This document shows positions 10,830 to 22,470 of a DNA stretch of 64,000 nt, in pieces. The stretch's first letter is position 1, and each line of letters begins with the position of its first letter. The position numbers and the translations under genes are program-made. Under the pieces are notes generated by a model that was not told where the DNA came from, made no database searches, and saw only the letters and a program-made list of their open reading frames with translations. This DNA is from Parelaphostrongylus tenuis (lineage: Eukaryota; Nematoda; Chromadorea; Rhabditida; Metastrongylidae). The DNA lies in contig JAHQIW010000955.1 of assembly GCA_019055375.1 (NCBI GenBank), positions 50,315 through 114,314 on the forward strand. Direction: 5' to 3'.

Positions 10830-12890
10830 CCCTAAATTCAGTTACAAAAGTTGTACTTCAAGTGTGAATATTGCCTGTGTGGTCTATGGTCACGCGTCGA
10901 TCCATATTCACTTACACACCCTAGCGACAAGCAATGTGTATTGTGTATATGACTCAGTTTTATTCCTTGCTACAGTGCAGTGAAGGAATTCGTTCAGAAA
11001 ATAAGTACGGTGCTAAAATTATAAGATTCACGCTATCGAATGACTACTAATAATCCAGGGAAAAACTCTGCCCAGCAAATTATGCGCGCAATAATGAGGG
11101 TCTCGTGTGTAACGCAATTTGAACTTTTCTACACAGCGCTCTAGGAAGGCAAGGTCAAAGAAGAAGTGCATTATGGATTTGCAGAAATTTTGAATGATTA
11201 TGATTGCTTAGTGGTAAGCGTTTGTCTAGCAGAAAAAGTCATTTTATCAGACTCTCTCCAATAACGCCGTTGTATCCGGAAGGCATGAAAATGTCGCAAA
11301 ATCGTACTCAGAACGCGTCTAGTGGCGTGTAATTCGCTGAAACACGAAAACCATATCAAAGTGCAGAGAAACCTTTATAGTGTGTTAATCAATCGTTTTG
11401 ACTGAAGTTTCTTTTGAAGCGTAGCAAAATTCTTAGGTGAATAACAACATAAATGACCCCACCAATCGCCCCGCCCTCCTCCCCCCCTTGCACCTGCTCC
11501 TCCTCTGTCTCGCCTTCCCATCCCGTGAAATAGCCGATATACAAGCTTGCCGGAATTGTAAAACGTGATCTTAATTTTTTCTGAGAAACGGCATTTCCAG
11601 GAAATCAGTACAGAGTTTAAATAATTAATATTACATTATCGAATGGTTACTAATAGTTTAAACAAAGAGCTCTGTTCGGCAAGGTATAAAGCAAAAATGT
11701 TTTCTTTTGCCTACAGCGCTATCAAAAGAACTTTCCAAAAAGCAAACACACTTTTGGAATTTTTCAAACTCGTGCCACCGATTGAGTTTTAGCACTTTAC
11801 GTAAGGAGTTTCCCAGGGAAATGTAAGCGGGATATGAAATAATTAGGTGCTTTTGTAAAACATAATTTTATATTTTACACCGTTATGAAAGGGTATTTGA
11901 AAAAAGAGCTAAGTGGATGTGTAACCAGAAATCTAAGCTCTTTGAATAATTACTAACGCTCCTATAAAAACTTGCTGTTCAGCGAATGAGGTCGGATATT
12001 CATTACTAAAAAAAATACCGCCACATAGTCCACATGTGATCTAAAACAGACTACCAAATGCTGAGATCATTAAGACTGTGTAGTGGACAAGTTCTTGTTA
12101 CATATAATAGTTCAAAGTGTTCCAAAAGCAAGAGGAGATATAAGACCCTAAAAACATACAGACTCCATATTTCATCTACACTACTGAAAAAAACTGACAG
12201 AAAAATTAGCTTAGAAAAAAAATGAAACGATGTGAATTACATGCTTGCTAGAGCTTGATGATTGATGTGAGTTGATATACATTTATGGTATGTGTGTCAA
12301 AAAATTGGGCTTCCCACTGATGCAGACAAAAGAGTGTATATGTCGCTCTGTGAATCTACTTTTTAAATCTTTATAAATACTTGCACAAGCCACTAGACGC
12401 GTTCTACGCGCGATTTTGCGACATTTTCATGCCTTCCGGATTCAGCGGCGTTATCGGGGAGGGTCTTATAAAACGACCTTTACTGCTAAACTCAGGCTTA
12501 CCACTGAACAATTATAATCATTCGAAATTTTTCTGCAAATTTAGAATGCACTTGTTTCCTTGAATTTGCCTTCCTAGAGCGCTGTGTAGAAAAAATCAAA
12601 TTGCGTTACACACGAGACCCTCATTATCGCGCGTATAATTTGCTGGGCAGTGTTTTTTCCCTGAATTATTAGTAGTCATTCGATAGCGTGAGTCTCTATA
12701 AATTCAATACCGTACTTATTTTCTGATAGAATTTCTTTACTGCACTGTAGCAAGGAATAAAACTGAGTCATATACACAATACAGATTGCTTGTCGCTAGG
12801 GTGTGTAAGTGAATATGGATCGACGCGTGACCATAGACCACACAGGCAATATTCACATTTGAAGTGCAACTTTTAAAACTGAATTTAGGC
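10830..12890. mobile_element. Foldback element E, longest copy (about 2.06 kb)
   Basis: The ends 10,830-11,330 and 12,390-12,890 are diverged inverted copies of each other, about 500 bp each. Both ends carry the segment CACACAGGCAATATTCACA, the TGCACTGTAGCAAGGAATAA segment and the GCCTTCCTAGAGCGCTGTGT segment, in opposite orientation. The spacer is about 1.06 kb and has no transposase frame. The two ends differ by many substitutions, so this inverted structure is older than the near-perfect 4-kb palindrome that overlaps it. A relic of the same family lies at 19,240-19,950. The class is unknown; it resembles non-autonomous foldback DNA transposons. Confidence 0.7.
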
Positions 12891-13344
12891 TTTTCCTCCG
12901 GTCTGAGAAGAACTTCAAAATCAAATGTATACTGTGATAGTGCAAGATCTCTCAATTTCATATGGTTTTTGTGCACAGGCTTGAACTTTCTTACGAGTTC
13001 TGTTCTGCAAAATGAAATGAAAATGGCAAGCCTAAGCCCACAAAACGATAGAACAAAGTTTCTTCCACGAATTCTACACAAAACACCTTAGAATTTTTAC
13101 GAAACAGTGGAAAAATTCTCGATTAGATAACGAACATCAGCATTATAATCCCTGACGCGTGTGAGACACAATTTTGTTTTCCTTCCTACATCACTGTGGG
13201 AAGACCTTTCTAAAATCTAAAAGCACCCGTGAAGAATTCAAATTTTTTTGTTTCACACAGTATCGGTTATTGTAAATTCATGGGAATATCTCAGCAATAT
13301 TTCAATGAGACACTCCCGAAGCGTTGAAGCAAAAGTACCCAACA
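12891..13344. other. No recognisable feature
   Basis: AT-rich sequence between element E and a mariner relic. The short overlapping open frames at its left end run into element E and have no motif. Confidence 0.4.
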
Positions 13345-13680
13345 TTATATCGTTGAAAGAGGTGATGTTTCAGCAAGACGATGCCAAACCCCACAGTGCA
13401 AAAAACTAAGGAAGAATTTGATGGATTGGAGGTAGTCGAGCTGTTGCCGCTCCCAGCCTACAGTCCAGATGCTGTGCTGTCCGAATATGGTTTTTTCCTG
13501 TTCAATGGAATGTTCTCTGTGTGGGGCGCCGATTCGAGACACTTGATTAAGTTGAAGAGGCATGTTAAGAGTCTTTTGATTCGGGACCCATGGAATAGTA
13601 ATTCGAGCAGGCCCGGAAGTCGGCAGATCATTGGCAGAAGATCTTGAATAGTGATGGTCTTTATTTTCAAGAATAATTAT
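13345..13680 (+). pseudogene. mariner transposase relic, C-terminal part
   Basis: Translation gives MFQQDDAKPHS, then after a frameshift KEEFDGLEVVELLPLPAYSP followed by DAVLSEYGFF. This matches the mariner pattern QQDNA-PH and YSPD-APSDY, which carry the second and third catalytic aspartates. After another frame change come traces of the family's C-terminal end. The N-terminal half is missing and stops interrupt the frame, so it is dead. I found no terminal inverted repeats. Confidence 0.75.
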
Positions 13681-13924
13681 TGTTGTTTTCAACTGAATCT
13701 TCGTATAAACGTTGAATTTTCATCAGGTGTTAGAGAACTTTTTCCTCAGCCTAATACATTATGTGTGTTTAGAATTTTAGTGATATTAACGGATTACCAA
13801 TCACTCTATACCACTCCAGACCGCCTCTTCAAAGTTCTACTGTGTTTGTAACTGCATCACCTTAGCAGAAGCACATAGTGAGGTTGGGCATGAAAGGGTA
13901 TGATTATTTTTGTAGTCTAAGAGA

Positions 13925-14150
13925 ATTGAGCGATGAGCAAAAATACCACCTCTGACGGAAGCCGAACCCGTGTTTCATTCATACCGGGGACGCGTTCTAT
14001 CACTACACCACCAAGGTACGTGCGGGCCACCACTCATTATTCAATATCTTCATGATAGCTATCAGCCACCAACCACACCCAGACGGGTTCGACTCGCATC
14101 TGAGGTCGCATTTTTGCTCACCACTCCATTCTCTTGGGTTTATGTGAAAC
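13925..14150. repeat. Inverted pair of tRNA-like R3 SINEs
   Basis: On the minus strand, 14,035-13,925 reads GGTGGTGTAGTGATAGAACG, the B box GGGTTCGGCTTCC and the tail TTTTTGCTCATCGCTCAATTC. On the plus strand, 14,085-14,150 reads GACGGGTTCGACTCGC with the tail TTTTTGCTCACCACTCCATTC. Two R3 units therefore face away from each other. Confidence 0.6.
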
Positions 14151-14470
14151 ATCGTAACACTGCGGAAAAAGCAGTAAAAACTTTAGATTTTACAATATTT
14201 CTACAGTCTGAAGAATATTTAACATTATCAACAGGAAACCAATGCAATTTTCTGTTTCTGCTGATTTCTAACATTCATCAGTATATTTCACACTGCAACA
14301 CATTTATATTCAATTGTATTGGGTTATTTCATAATTTCTTTCAAATTTCTACACTTTCGCTAATTTAGATGGGTTTCGTTTTGATAAATACAATTAATCA
14401 ACAGTATATTTCTCATCATGATCAATGATGAACCATTTGTTGTGTAGAGATTGGTGCTTTTCTCCCAGAA
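14151..14470. other. No recognisable feature
   Basis: AT-rich sequence between the R3 pair and a mariner relic; the open frame that crosses it contains no known motif. Confidence 0.35.
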
Positions 14471-14474
14471 AGAA

Positions 14475-14850
14475 TGGGGCTGGCGATCGATGAAGTCGGT
14501 GTGGTCACCTTTGTATTAGTTGCAGTTTTTGATTTTTTTTTTTCGCAAATGCTGGTCGGGGTGCGGAAAAGTAATAATCCGATAAACCAATATCAGAGCT
14601 AAGCGTTAGAAGTGGTACTGTGGTCCAGCCTAGTTGCTCTAAAATGATGCGGGTCGACATCGCAATGTGAAGGGTCGGTCGACTGTTATCCTGGAAAGAT
14701 GGGCGACACTGAGTTCGTTTCGTACGCTTCTCCCTCACTGCTGCGACCAACTTCAGGAGTCGCTTCCTATAGACGTTGGAGTTGACTGCCTGCTTGTTGT
14801 TAAGCAGTTCCTTGAACAGCGTGTCTTGCCAAGCTCAGGAAAGCGAGAGC
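14475..14850 (-). pseudogene. mariner transposase relic, C-terminal half (minus strand)
   Basis: Reading leftward from about 14,850: NKQAVNSNVYRKRLLKLVAA, then VREKRTKRT, DNSRPTLHIA, ILEQLGWTTVP and SSDIGLSDYYF. This follows the mariner order (INSDLY-like, RPH-A, LEQLGW-P, SPDIAPSDYYLF). The expected proline before SPD and HPPY are degraded, and the N-terminal part is absent. It is distinct in sequence from the relics at 13.4, 20.2 and 55.6 kb. Confidence 0.7.
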
Positions 14851-14859
14851 ATAATTTCT

Positions 14860-17570
14860 GAGCATGGAACTTGGGCTTCAATTGAGCTGATGGGTCTGAC
14901 TGCTAGTATCGTGGCTTGGTATCTTAATATCCTGTCGACTAGAACAATCTCCAACATACCATATCCTTTTGGAAATAACCCAGTCAGAAATAGAAAGAAC
15001 TATAGAACAATAGTGTGAATTATGGGCCAAACCATTAGTGTACTAGTATTTCTGTACTATTCAATCTAACGGAAAATTGGCTTTGTTTATAGTACATTAT
15101 CATTAGGTCTTCTAATAAGTTTGGCAGTAGAGCAATAATCAGCGCCGTCAGTTCAACGACATTTCTGCCTCCTCTAAGGCAACGAATCAATACCGCGCTC
15201 ATGAGGTACGTCATCCTTAGATTCAGAGAAAGTTGTCAATCCTGGACGCAAATGATTGATGTTTCGGAACTTCTTCCTGCTCAAAAGTGCTCCAGCGACT
15301 GAAAGAGGTGTTAGTCAGGAGGTGATAGTCAGGCGGTAACAACTCAGAACTGAACGGCGGATGATTTAGCATTACTAGCCCAGTTCAGTCAACTTCCTTC
15401 CTTTCAATTTGGCGACATGCAGACTACATTGTCTAGAAGCCGGATGAGGTTACGGTGACTTCGACGTCCCAGAGGCCGATTGCGGCATTCCGAAATGCTG
15501 TTTGCCTGGACACACATTCTAAAGCCTTTGCAGGATTGATATTCTTGAAGAACTCTGTGCATCGCGTCCTGTTTCGTATTCGTAATGCGGCTAACTGCGA
15601 CAACGGTTTCGTTGAGAGGTCTTGATGCGGCACCTATAGACAGATCTAGTGTCAAGAAAAAGCTCAGAGAATTCTGCACAAAGCAGTATTGATTTTTTGC
15701 CTGAGAGATTACAGGAATAGTGTTGTTGAGGAATTTCAATTAGTTCTGGTTGATAAATTTGGTGTTTATTGCTCTAATACGAAAACTTATGCGGAGTCCT
15801 AATTTTAAAAGTAGTCTATGCTTGGAAGCAGGTATCACACTTGCAATGTTACAGCTGACTAGACCTAAGACCTCAATCCACACCCTTGTTATGTCGGCTA
15901 CACCTTCCTTCTTGATCGTTGTTTCATTTAACGCTAGTTATAGACTACTGTAGATGAAAAAAACTCGAACACCTATTGAGCAATCCGAACACATGAAGTT
16001 CACCGTTACAGAAATGAAACAATGGCAACCCTACAGATTTCTTATGTCGGTGAGCAAGTTCCTTTCATCTCATAGGTTTTGAGTCACATACAAAGTGGTT
16101 TACTGCACCGTATTATGCACTTTCTTTTCTGTATTTTACTCCTTCGTGAGGAGATTTTTTATAACACTTTTTGCACTCAGTCAATAGCTTAGAAGATATG
16201 TTGTGTCAGGCATGTCCAATGACAGAATTTTATGCTTTTGGCAAACTGGAAAAATTTCTTTTAACGTTACGTTCACTTGAAGCCAATGCTTGTTGAATTA
16301 CACAACACAACATTTTGTGAGTATCCGTTCAACATAAATTCGCTCAAGCCCCCAGTGTCAGTCATCAATAATCTTTAAGAATCTATCGGTTGTGCACTAC
16401 GAAACACTGTGGTCATAAAAAAGTGTCGAGGGTTACCGGAAAACCAGCATCGCTCATTGCATCAGACATATAAAGTTTAATATTTTACCAATAGGTGAAT
16501 GTCATTCAACTTCAATCGCAATAAGGAATCATGGTCATCGCGTGGAATAGCATGTATGTATATTAATACTCTGCGCATCAGAGTACGTACAATACGGGTT
16601 ATAAATCACTTACAAATGCATGTTACATTACTGTTTAGTTGTTGACCATAGTAAAATATAGCAACTAGTTACATATTCATGTTTCTAGAGTGGTGGAGCA
16701 AAATCTCCTTACTAACTTTTGTATGTTCAAATTCACTCGCGTTGTTGAAGAACCAGAGTCACTCATTATCTGCTGATTTCTGTGTGCATTAGTGACAGAC
16801 GAATAATGACAAGCGGTCGCCTAATTGTGCGTTAAGCAATTTTTCTTTGATGTTTATGCTATTAAAATGATGGGATTGTCCTAAAAACTCTAGAGCACGC
16901 TCACCGCTCGAATGACCGGCTGTGAAGAAGACGATTACTTTGGAACGTTAGCCGGATAAAGTTTCCATAACAACCTCATGATATTAACTTAATTATAGAA
17001 GAAAAAAATATTGACTGACAATGTCGAGATTAGAAGAAGTTTTCAAAATACCTTTAAGCTCTGTGCGTTAAGAGTTAGTGCTGAGGAAAACAGCTTTGGT
17101 TGCAAGGCTACACTTGAATTTTTTTTCGGCATAAAAGGTTTTTCTCCTCATCGATCCATCTAAATTCGGCTTGAACTAATCGCAATTCTATAACCCAAAA
17201 CTCTGAACCACGATTTCCAAAAAGTGAACATTTCTTGCCTTCATTGAGACAGTGTGATCTAATTCCAAATTAGAAGACATATCCCTTCTCTCCAATTTTT
17301 CTTCTCGCTCAGGTTTGTGCATGTGGAAGGACAAATTACAATAAAGAAATTGCAATGATCGTTTCAAGATCTCAGTAGTGTAAAAAATGAAGATACGTCT
17401 GCAAAATCTGAGCTTGGTTAATCTGAAAGTTGTGTTTTCCGTTTTTGTGCTTATTGTTGTATGATGATTTATAACTGTTTTCATAAATAACATGTTATGT
17501 TACAAATCTTCGCCAATAATAATCTCGTTGCTCTACACTGAAAAGAATGAAAAACCGAATTTTTTGTGGT
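14860..17570. other. Intergenic stretch without a supported feature
   Basis: About 2.7 kb. The longest open frames (minus strand 15,404-15,739 and plus strand 14,776-15,018) show no domain, signal peptide or repeat I recognise and have no plausible splice partners. I see no tRNA, rRNA or obvious repeat. Confidence 0.4.
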
Positions 17571-17574
17571 ATGG

Positions 17575-17870
17575 GTTCCTATAGAGCGCATGTGGCACAG
17601 TTAGAGGTGCTCTGCGTTGTTAAGGTCGATGGTCCGATCTCGTGCTCATGGCTCACCAAGCCATCCGTCCCCTCGGGGTTCGGTAAATTAATACTGGATT
17701 GGTTGAGACTTGTCTGAGAGGATAAGCAGCATTGACTCGATACAGCGGGAGGCCACTGCGAGTGCGAGTAAAGGCCGGATATGCATTCCATCACCTCAAA
17801 GGAAATAAAGTTGAAGACAAATTTAAGGCGCATCCCTCAGAGAATCATCAGCTCCGAAAGCTTCGTTCTT
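17575..17870 (+). repeat. tRNA-derived SINE, family R1, third copy
   Basis: The head GAGCGCATGTGGCACAGTTA followed by GAGGTGCTCTGCG starts the repeat. A B-box-like GGTCCGATCTC and the body shared with 5695-6017 (TGTCTGAGAGGATAAGCAGC, GGCCACTGCGAGTGCGAGT) follow. It ends near GCGCATCCCTCAGAG. It lies on the opposite strand from the 5.7-kb copy. Confidence 0.7.
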
Positions 17871-18149
17871 TTTCGTCCTTATAAATTGTTATCTTTTTTG
17901 TGTTAGTATCATTCTATCTATTTATTGCGAACAGTTACCTGAATTCACCCCCTACTCTTAACTTAGCAATTCTTTGTTTTTTCTTAAGCCTTCACCAGTC
18001 ATTTACCATTCATCTTTTTCTTCAATTATTTCGATTTCGCCCGCTTCATAATTGTGGAAAGGTAAGCGGGGTTGCTATCTTTGTTTAGCTAAGACTTAGA
18101 TATCTTTCATATTTTCTAATCACTGAAATTCTCAATTTCAACCGAGCAA

Positions 18150-18720
18150 TGCCTTCCTTCGGAATTCTTAGAAGTGATTTTCAAATCATTGAAACTAAGT
18201 TCGAAAAAATCTTTATTAATCAAAGTCGGCATTTTCTGCATCCTGTTGGTTGTAGAAGCTTTTTTCCCTACACAATGTTATCGGGATGCCCAAAAAAAAA
18301 CCGCAGTGATGGGCGCGAGTTTTTAGCGAATATGGAGGATGAGAGTAATTTCTGGACGAATTCATCAAACTTATGAATGTTTCGAGGTGCGTGGCTATCA
18401 GCTGGGCCTAATTAAACCTCGCTTACTTTTGCACCGCCCTTTTTCACCCTTCCACTGATTCAAATATCGAATAACCGTAGAATAGACAACGTTGAGTTTC
18501 TCTGCAACGTCCTCGTGCAGTCTTAAGAGGATCAGCTTCGTGAATGCTTTCAACTGGTCGCTGTCAATTTCTAGTACCGGTCACTATGTTCCTCATCTTC
18601 AAAACTCTCGTCTCCTTTACGAAACTTCTTTAATCACCGCTGAAATGTACGTTTTGTTAGCAGTTCCTTTACGACCAGGTTAGGGCCCATTTTGAACTCA
18701 ACGACTACAACTAACATCCT
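18150..18720 (-). pseudogene. mariner transposase relic, N-terminal half (minus strand)
   Basis: The minus strand gives FRKGDESFEDEEHSDR, a decayed form of the family's FRNGDFDTEDKERSGRP segment. Next comes a helix-turn-helix-like segment (TLQRNSTLSILRLFDI) and, after frame changes, HKFDEFVQKLLSSS followed by FAKNSRPSLRFFFG. The frame is broken repeatedly by stops. The catalytic C-terminal half is not seen. Confidence 0.5.
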
Positions 18721-19239
18721 TTCCATAGTCTAGGATAGATATAAAATAAACAGCAAGAACAGCAAGTAAAAGATCATTATTAGCAAAACATAAAGCGAGA
18801 AATGTGCATTGAAATGATGCTTAGCATGGGCGCATTTATTTAGGAGTGTATTTCAGTATCAAACGGCAAATTTCAATCACACAGAATCCGTCATTGCTTT
18901 TGCACCAACCTATTAAATAGAGACCTAGCCGTAGGTAATCAACATGCTTGTGAAGTAAAGAGAGATTTTCTGACTCCTGACTAATTTTTTGCGGATATCG
19001 GCTATCACGAGATATCAGTTGGTGCAACAACTAGTCAGCTGATCTCGCACAACAGTGGAGGCCAAACCCTACCTTATATAAAGAAATTGAATTTACCTAA
19101 CTGAATGGTACAAAGCCTAACCTGTTTTCTGAAAATGAGTCAACTAAAGTCTATTTTCTGCTATGTTAGCAATTTCTTCTATTTTTTTCTGCTTAGTGTT
19201 ATCACGGTTCTTTTCTGTTAGACGGCGACAAATGAATAA
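18721..19239. other. No recognisable feature
   Basis: AT-rich intergenic sequence; no motif-bearing frame and no repeat that I could match within the window. Confidence 0.35.
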
Positions 19240-19950
19240 GTGAGCGCTTCCGTTGAACAAGAATTTTTCATGTGAGTACTGGTAATAATTCGAAAGATGA
19301 TATCTCTGAATACTACGCTAAGTAACCGCGTTGAGAAGAAATTTTTATACGCTGTAGCATTCAAAATAAATTATGTTTTACATCGGCCGCGCACTTTTAC
19401 TATAACTTCGCTAGAAGCACGAAAAACGTAGGAACGTGTAGGTGAAATCTTGCAGTATTGGAATGATACGTTTTATCTGAAGCTTCCTTCCAAGCGGAAA
19501 AAATCTCAAATTGAATCCAAAAAATTGAATTCCACATGTGAGTCGCTCCAGCGCGACCGATTCGCTGTATCGAATTCACGGTCAGCACACATCCAACACA
19601 CGCCCAGCACACACACTAGTCGACAAGCAAATGCGCCGTGTATTTGTAACTTGATCTTATTTTTCTCTACTACACTGCAGTGAAGCGGTCTAACGAGAAA
19701 ATAAGCAAAGTGTTGATATCGTTGAAAGTTACTTTACCGAATGCTTACTTATACTCAAAGAAACAGTTCTATCTTGAGAGAATCATGTGTGTGTGGAACA
19801 CAAAAATCCTTTTTCTACTACAGTGTTATAAGAAAACTTTTCAAAAAGCGGCCAAGTAGTTTAGTAGCCAGAGATTTAAGCTTTCGAATTATTATTAACA
19901 CTTTTAGGGAAAGTCGTTGTTCAGCGAAAGAAGTTCTTTCTTCATTTGTC
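19240..19950. mobile_element. Foldback element E, decayed copy
   Basis: Bases 19,247-19,310 resemble 1395-1455 of the left arm, and 19,560-19,945 resemble parts of 10,830-11,990 of the right arm. Shared stretches include CTGCAGTGAAG followed by GAAAATAAG, and GTTGTTCAGCGAA against GCTGTTCAGCGAA. The pieces face in opposite directions as in element E, with large internal deletions. Divergence shows the family is older than the palindrome. Confidence 0.55.
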
Positions 19951-20188
19951 GGCGTCTAACAGAAAAAGACCGTTATCATATAGCAGTTTTGTGAGATTTT
20001 CGAGTTCTTTGAACAAACAGTCGCTATTTGGCCAAGGTGTGATCAGAAATTCTATTGACGCATTGCTGTTACCGGACATATCAGTCTGAGTACATAAGCA
20101 CAAGAAGAATTCTGGCTCTAAATCACAATATGACACCGAAAAATGTCGGAAACAGAATAATGTCATAGATTTCATCTTTTATTTGTTA

Positions 20189-20782
20189 GGTTGGGAAGAA
20201 GATTTCCGTCGCTTTGATGAGAATGTCGTTTTTTTTTTGCGTGAATCATGTGTGATTTTTGAGTCATTTGTAGGGTCTACTTCTTGCGCATATAATAAAA
20301 TGTAATTTGTCTTTATCTGCTGCAGAATGGATTGTCCAGGGAACAAAAACGTTGGCCGAGAAGTAACCAGAACTTGTTCACCGAAGGCGCGCTTTGTTCC
20401 AGCAAGACAACGCAAAGCCACACACAGCCAAAACGACTAAGACAAAGTTTTGAGGAATTGGACGAAGTTGAGATTCTACCACATCCACCCTATAGTCCAG
20501 ACAATGCTCCATCTGACTGAGGTCTTTTCTGACCACTGTAACACTTTTTGGAAGGTCGCCGATTTGAATCTTTCGATAAAGTTGAAGAAGCATGTTAACA
20601 GTTCTTTGATCCAAAGCCGAAGGAGTGGTACTTCGAGTAGATCGGAAATCTAGCGGACTGATATAAAAAAGTGGTGGATAAAGATGGTTTGTAACTTAAA
20701 CAATAGTTGCTGCTGTTTGTTGTCTGGATACATGCATAAATTTTGAATGTTTTATCATACGATAGAAACTTTGATTCCAATC
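20189..20782 (+). mobile_element. Internally deleted mariner with terminal inverted repeats and TA duplication
   Basis: The element begins GGTTGGGAAGAAGATTTCCG and ends with the imperfect reverse complement (AAACTTTGATTCCAATC). TA lies directly outside both ends (20,187-20,188 and 20,783-20,784), the mariner target-site duplication. Inside, a non-coding 5' part of about 190 bp joins the C-terminal transposase: FQQDNAKPHTAK, then PHPPYSPD in a shifted frame. Its structure is the same as that of the copy at 55,579-56,138, so both come from one deletion derivative. Confidence 0.8.
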
Positions 20783-21940
20783 TAGTAGATACTTACTATT
20801 TTATAAAGGACAGATAAACGTCGGTTACGTGCTATTTCTTTGTGACTAATAGCCTCAATCCTTCCAGTTCTATACTGCTTTCAACATGTATAACTTTTAA
20901 GGCATGCAAATAGTTGAAGACCTTGTAAAATAAAGCGGTATCAATCGTTAATTACTGGGTGACTTCCTACAACCTCCCATTTTTCCGAACCCTGTATCTG
21001 TTCTTGTAATTGTTCATCAATTTTCACCACTTTCTCACCGTAATCTTCATTTGCCGATATAATCGATTCCTGAATCTGTCGCTTTCGATCAGGCGATTCT
21101 CATGATAAATCTCACTATTTCGTCCTCTCAGACATGTTACAGGTCGAAAGTACTGCAGTGTAGATGGCGTTCAATACTCATAGCGGTTCATGTTCAAATG
21201 TCCAAATCCAAGCAAAATCTCACCACTCTTGGATTAGGAAAATGGTAGCAGCGTCTTCTAAAAAGCTGTTTTCGTTTAATAACACCTAGGATTGTTATTA
21301 AACATATGCCCCAGGATTGACTTTTGCTAGGTAGAGTTGGCTGGACCAGCTAGCATTGAATAGCATAAATAAAGAAGATCAATAATTTTCAAACGATAGC
21401 GAAACATTCAAAAATCACAACAGATCTATGAGCGATAAGTGTGACAAAAACGATCAGTGGAATTTCTGCTGAGCTCCAATGATATGATAGAAGACGTGCA
21501 ATGTAAAATAGGGGAGACTCTGACACTAACCTGTTGCTGCTGGAGACATGAAGGGTTCAATGAATCAATTATGTCAACAGAACCAGTACCTGCTAAGATC
21601 CTGATCGCTAATGCCTGTAAAATCAAGTGGATTGAATTGCTTTTCGACCGCTGTGTTTAGTTAACTCGAACCCAAACCCTTTTCTGGTTAGTCTATTGGT
21701 GGTGGTCATGCCAGTCGGATGAAGAATCAACAGCAATCATTTTCATCTAATTACACCATTTAATTGGTGTATCCATAGTCCAAAAAGTCAAAGTTTCTTT
21801 AGTTGACTAATGATGCACCAAACCCAGATTCTAGCAAGTGCTATAACATTTTCTGTTTAACTCTGAGGGAATTGACATACTTAGTATTCCAAGTTCATAA
21901 AACTTGTAATTCTGTACATTACTATTCTTAGATGGGTAAA
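20783..21940. other. No recognisable feature
   Basis: Intergenic DNA without a supported gene. The two overlapping open frames near 21,430-21,660 lie on opposite strands of the same stretch and carry no known motif. Confidence 0.35.
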
Positions 21941-21944
21941 GTGA

Positions 21945-22015
21945 GCAACTAGCACAATGGTGGTAGTGCCTACGTCACGGGCACAGTTAGGCTCAATTCA
22001 CGTCATACCCATCAA
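21945..22015 (+). repeat. Possible tRNA-like fragment
   Basis: AGCACAATGGTGGTAGTGCC looks like a tRNA A box, and TAGGCTCAATTCACGTC lies where a B box would be. Stems do not close into a convincing cloverleaf. Weak. Confidence 0.3.
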
Positions 22016-22237
22016 GTATGTCATCCTTCCAAGGTCGTGAATGGCTGCCAAACTTCTCTAGAAAAGTTTGTTCTCTTCTAATGTGGCAGCGTTCTAACTC
22101 AGGAGTCCTACTATTCTATGGAGAATCGACCTTATCATTACTCAGCGGTGCTCATATAGAAGACGACATCCCTTGAACAACGCCCACACTCGCGCACAAA
22201 TTATCAAAAGACATTTGTTAATGACGAGCGCGAAAAA

Positions 22238-22470
22238 TGAGGCGCCATGGCCGATTGGTTGTGATGTTCATTGCGACGCGCTCGGGCTTAACCTCACCCC
22301 ACCACTCTTCGGCAGCAACAACCAGCGCCTTATAAAACTCCACCGAGGCTACCCGTGAAATTCTAAGGAGATGCGCTGAACCAGTATTCTACAACATCCA
22401 AGAAGAGGGCGAGAAAATGACGAATGCTAGAAGCTGGAATCCGCACAATGAAAAAACTGTGAAGACGAAT
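22238..22470 (+). repeat. tRNA-Ser/Leu-like SINE, family R2, copy 1
   Basis: The head GCCATGGCCGATTGGTTGTG resembles the 5' end and A box of class II tRNAs (GTGGCCGAGTGG). The body ends with TTCTACAACATCCAAGAAGA, then AATGCTAGAAG and CACAATGAAAAAACTGTGAA. The same body elements recur at 46.5, 51.3 and 61.0 kb. Confidence 0.65.

Larger units (their letters stand above)
8376..12580 (-). repeat. Right arm of the giant inverted repeat
   Basis: Mirror image of 795-4999, with the features of that arm in reverse order and orientation. Its inner edge at 8376 lies directly beside the R1 fragment 8318-8370. Beyond 12,580 the sequence continues as the outer end of foldback element E, which is absent from the left side. 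Confidence 0.95.
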
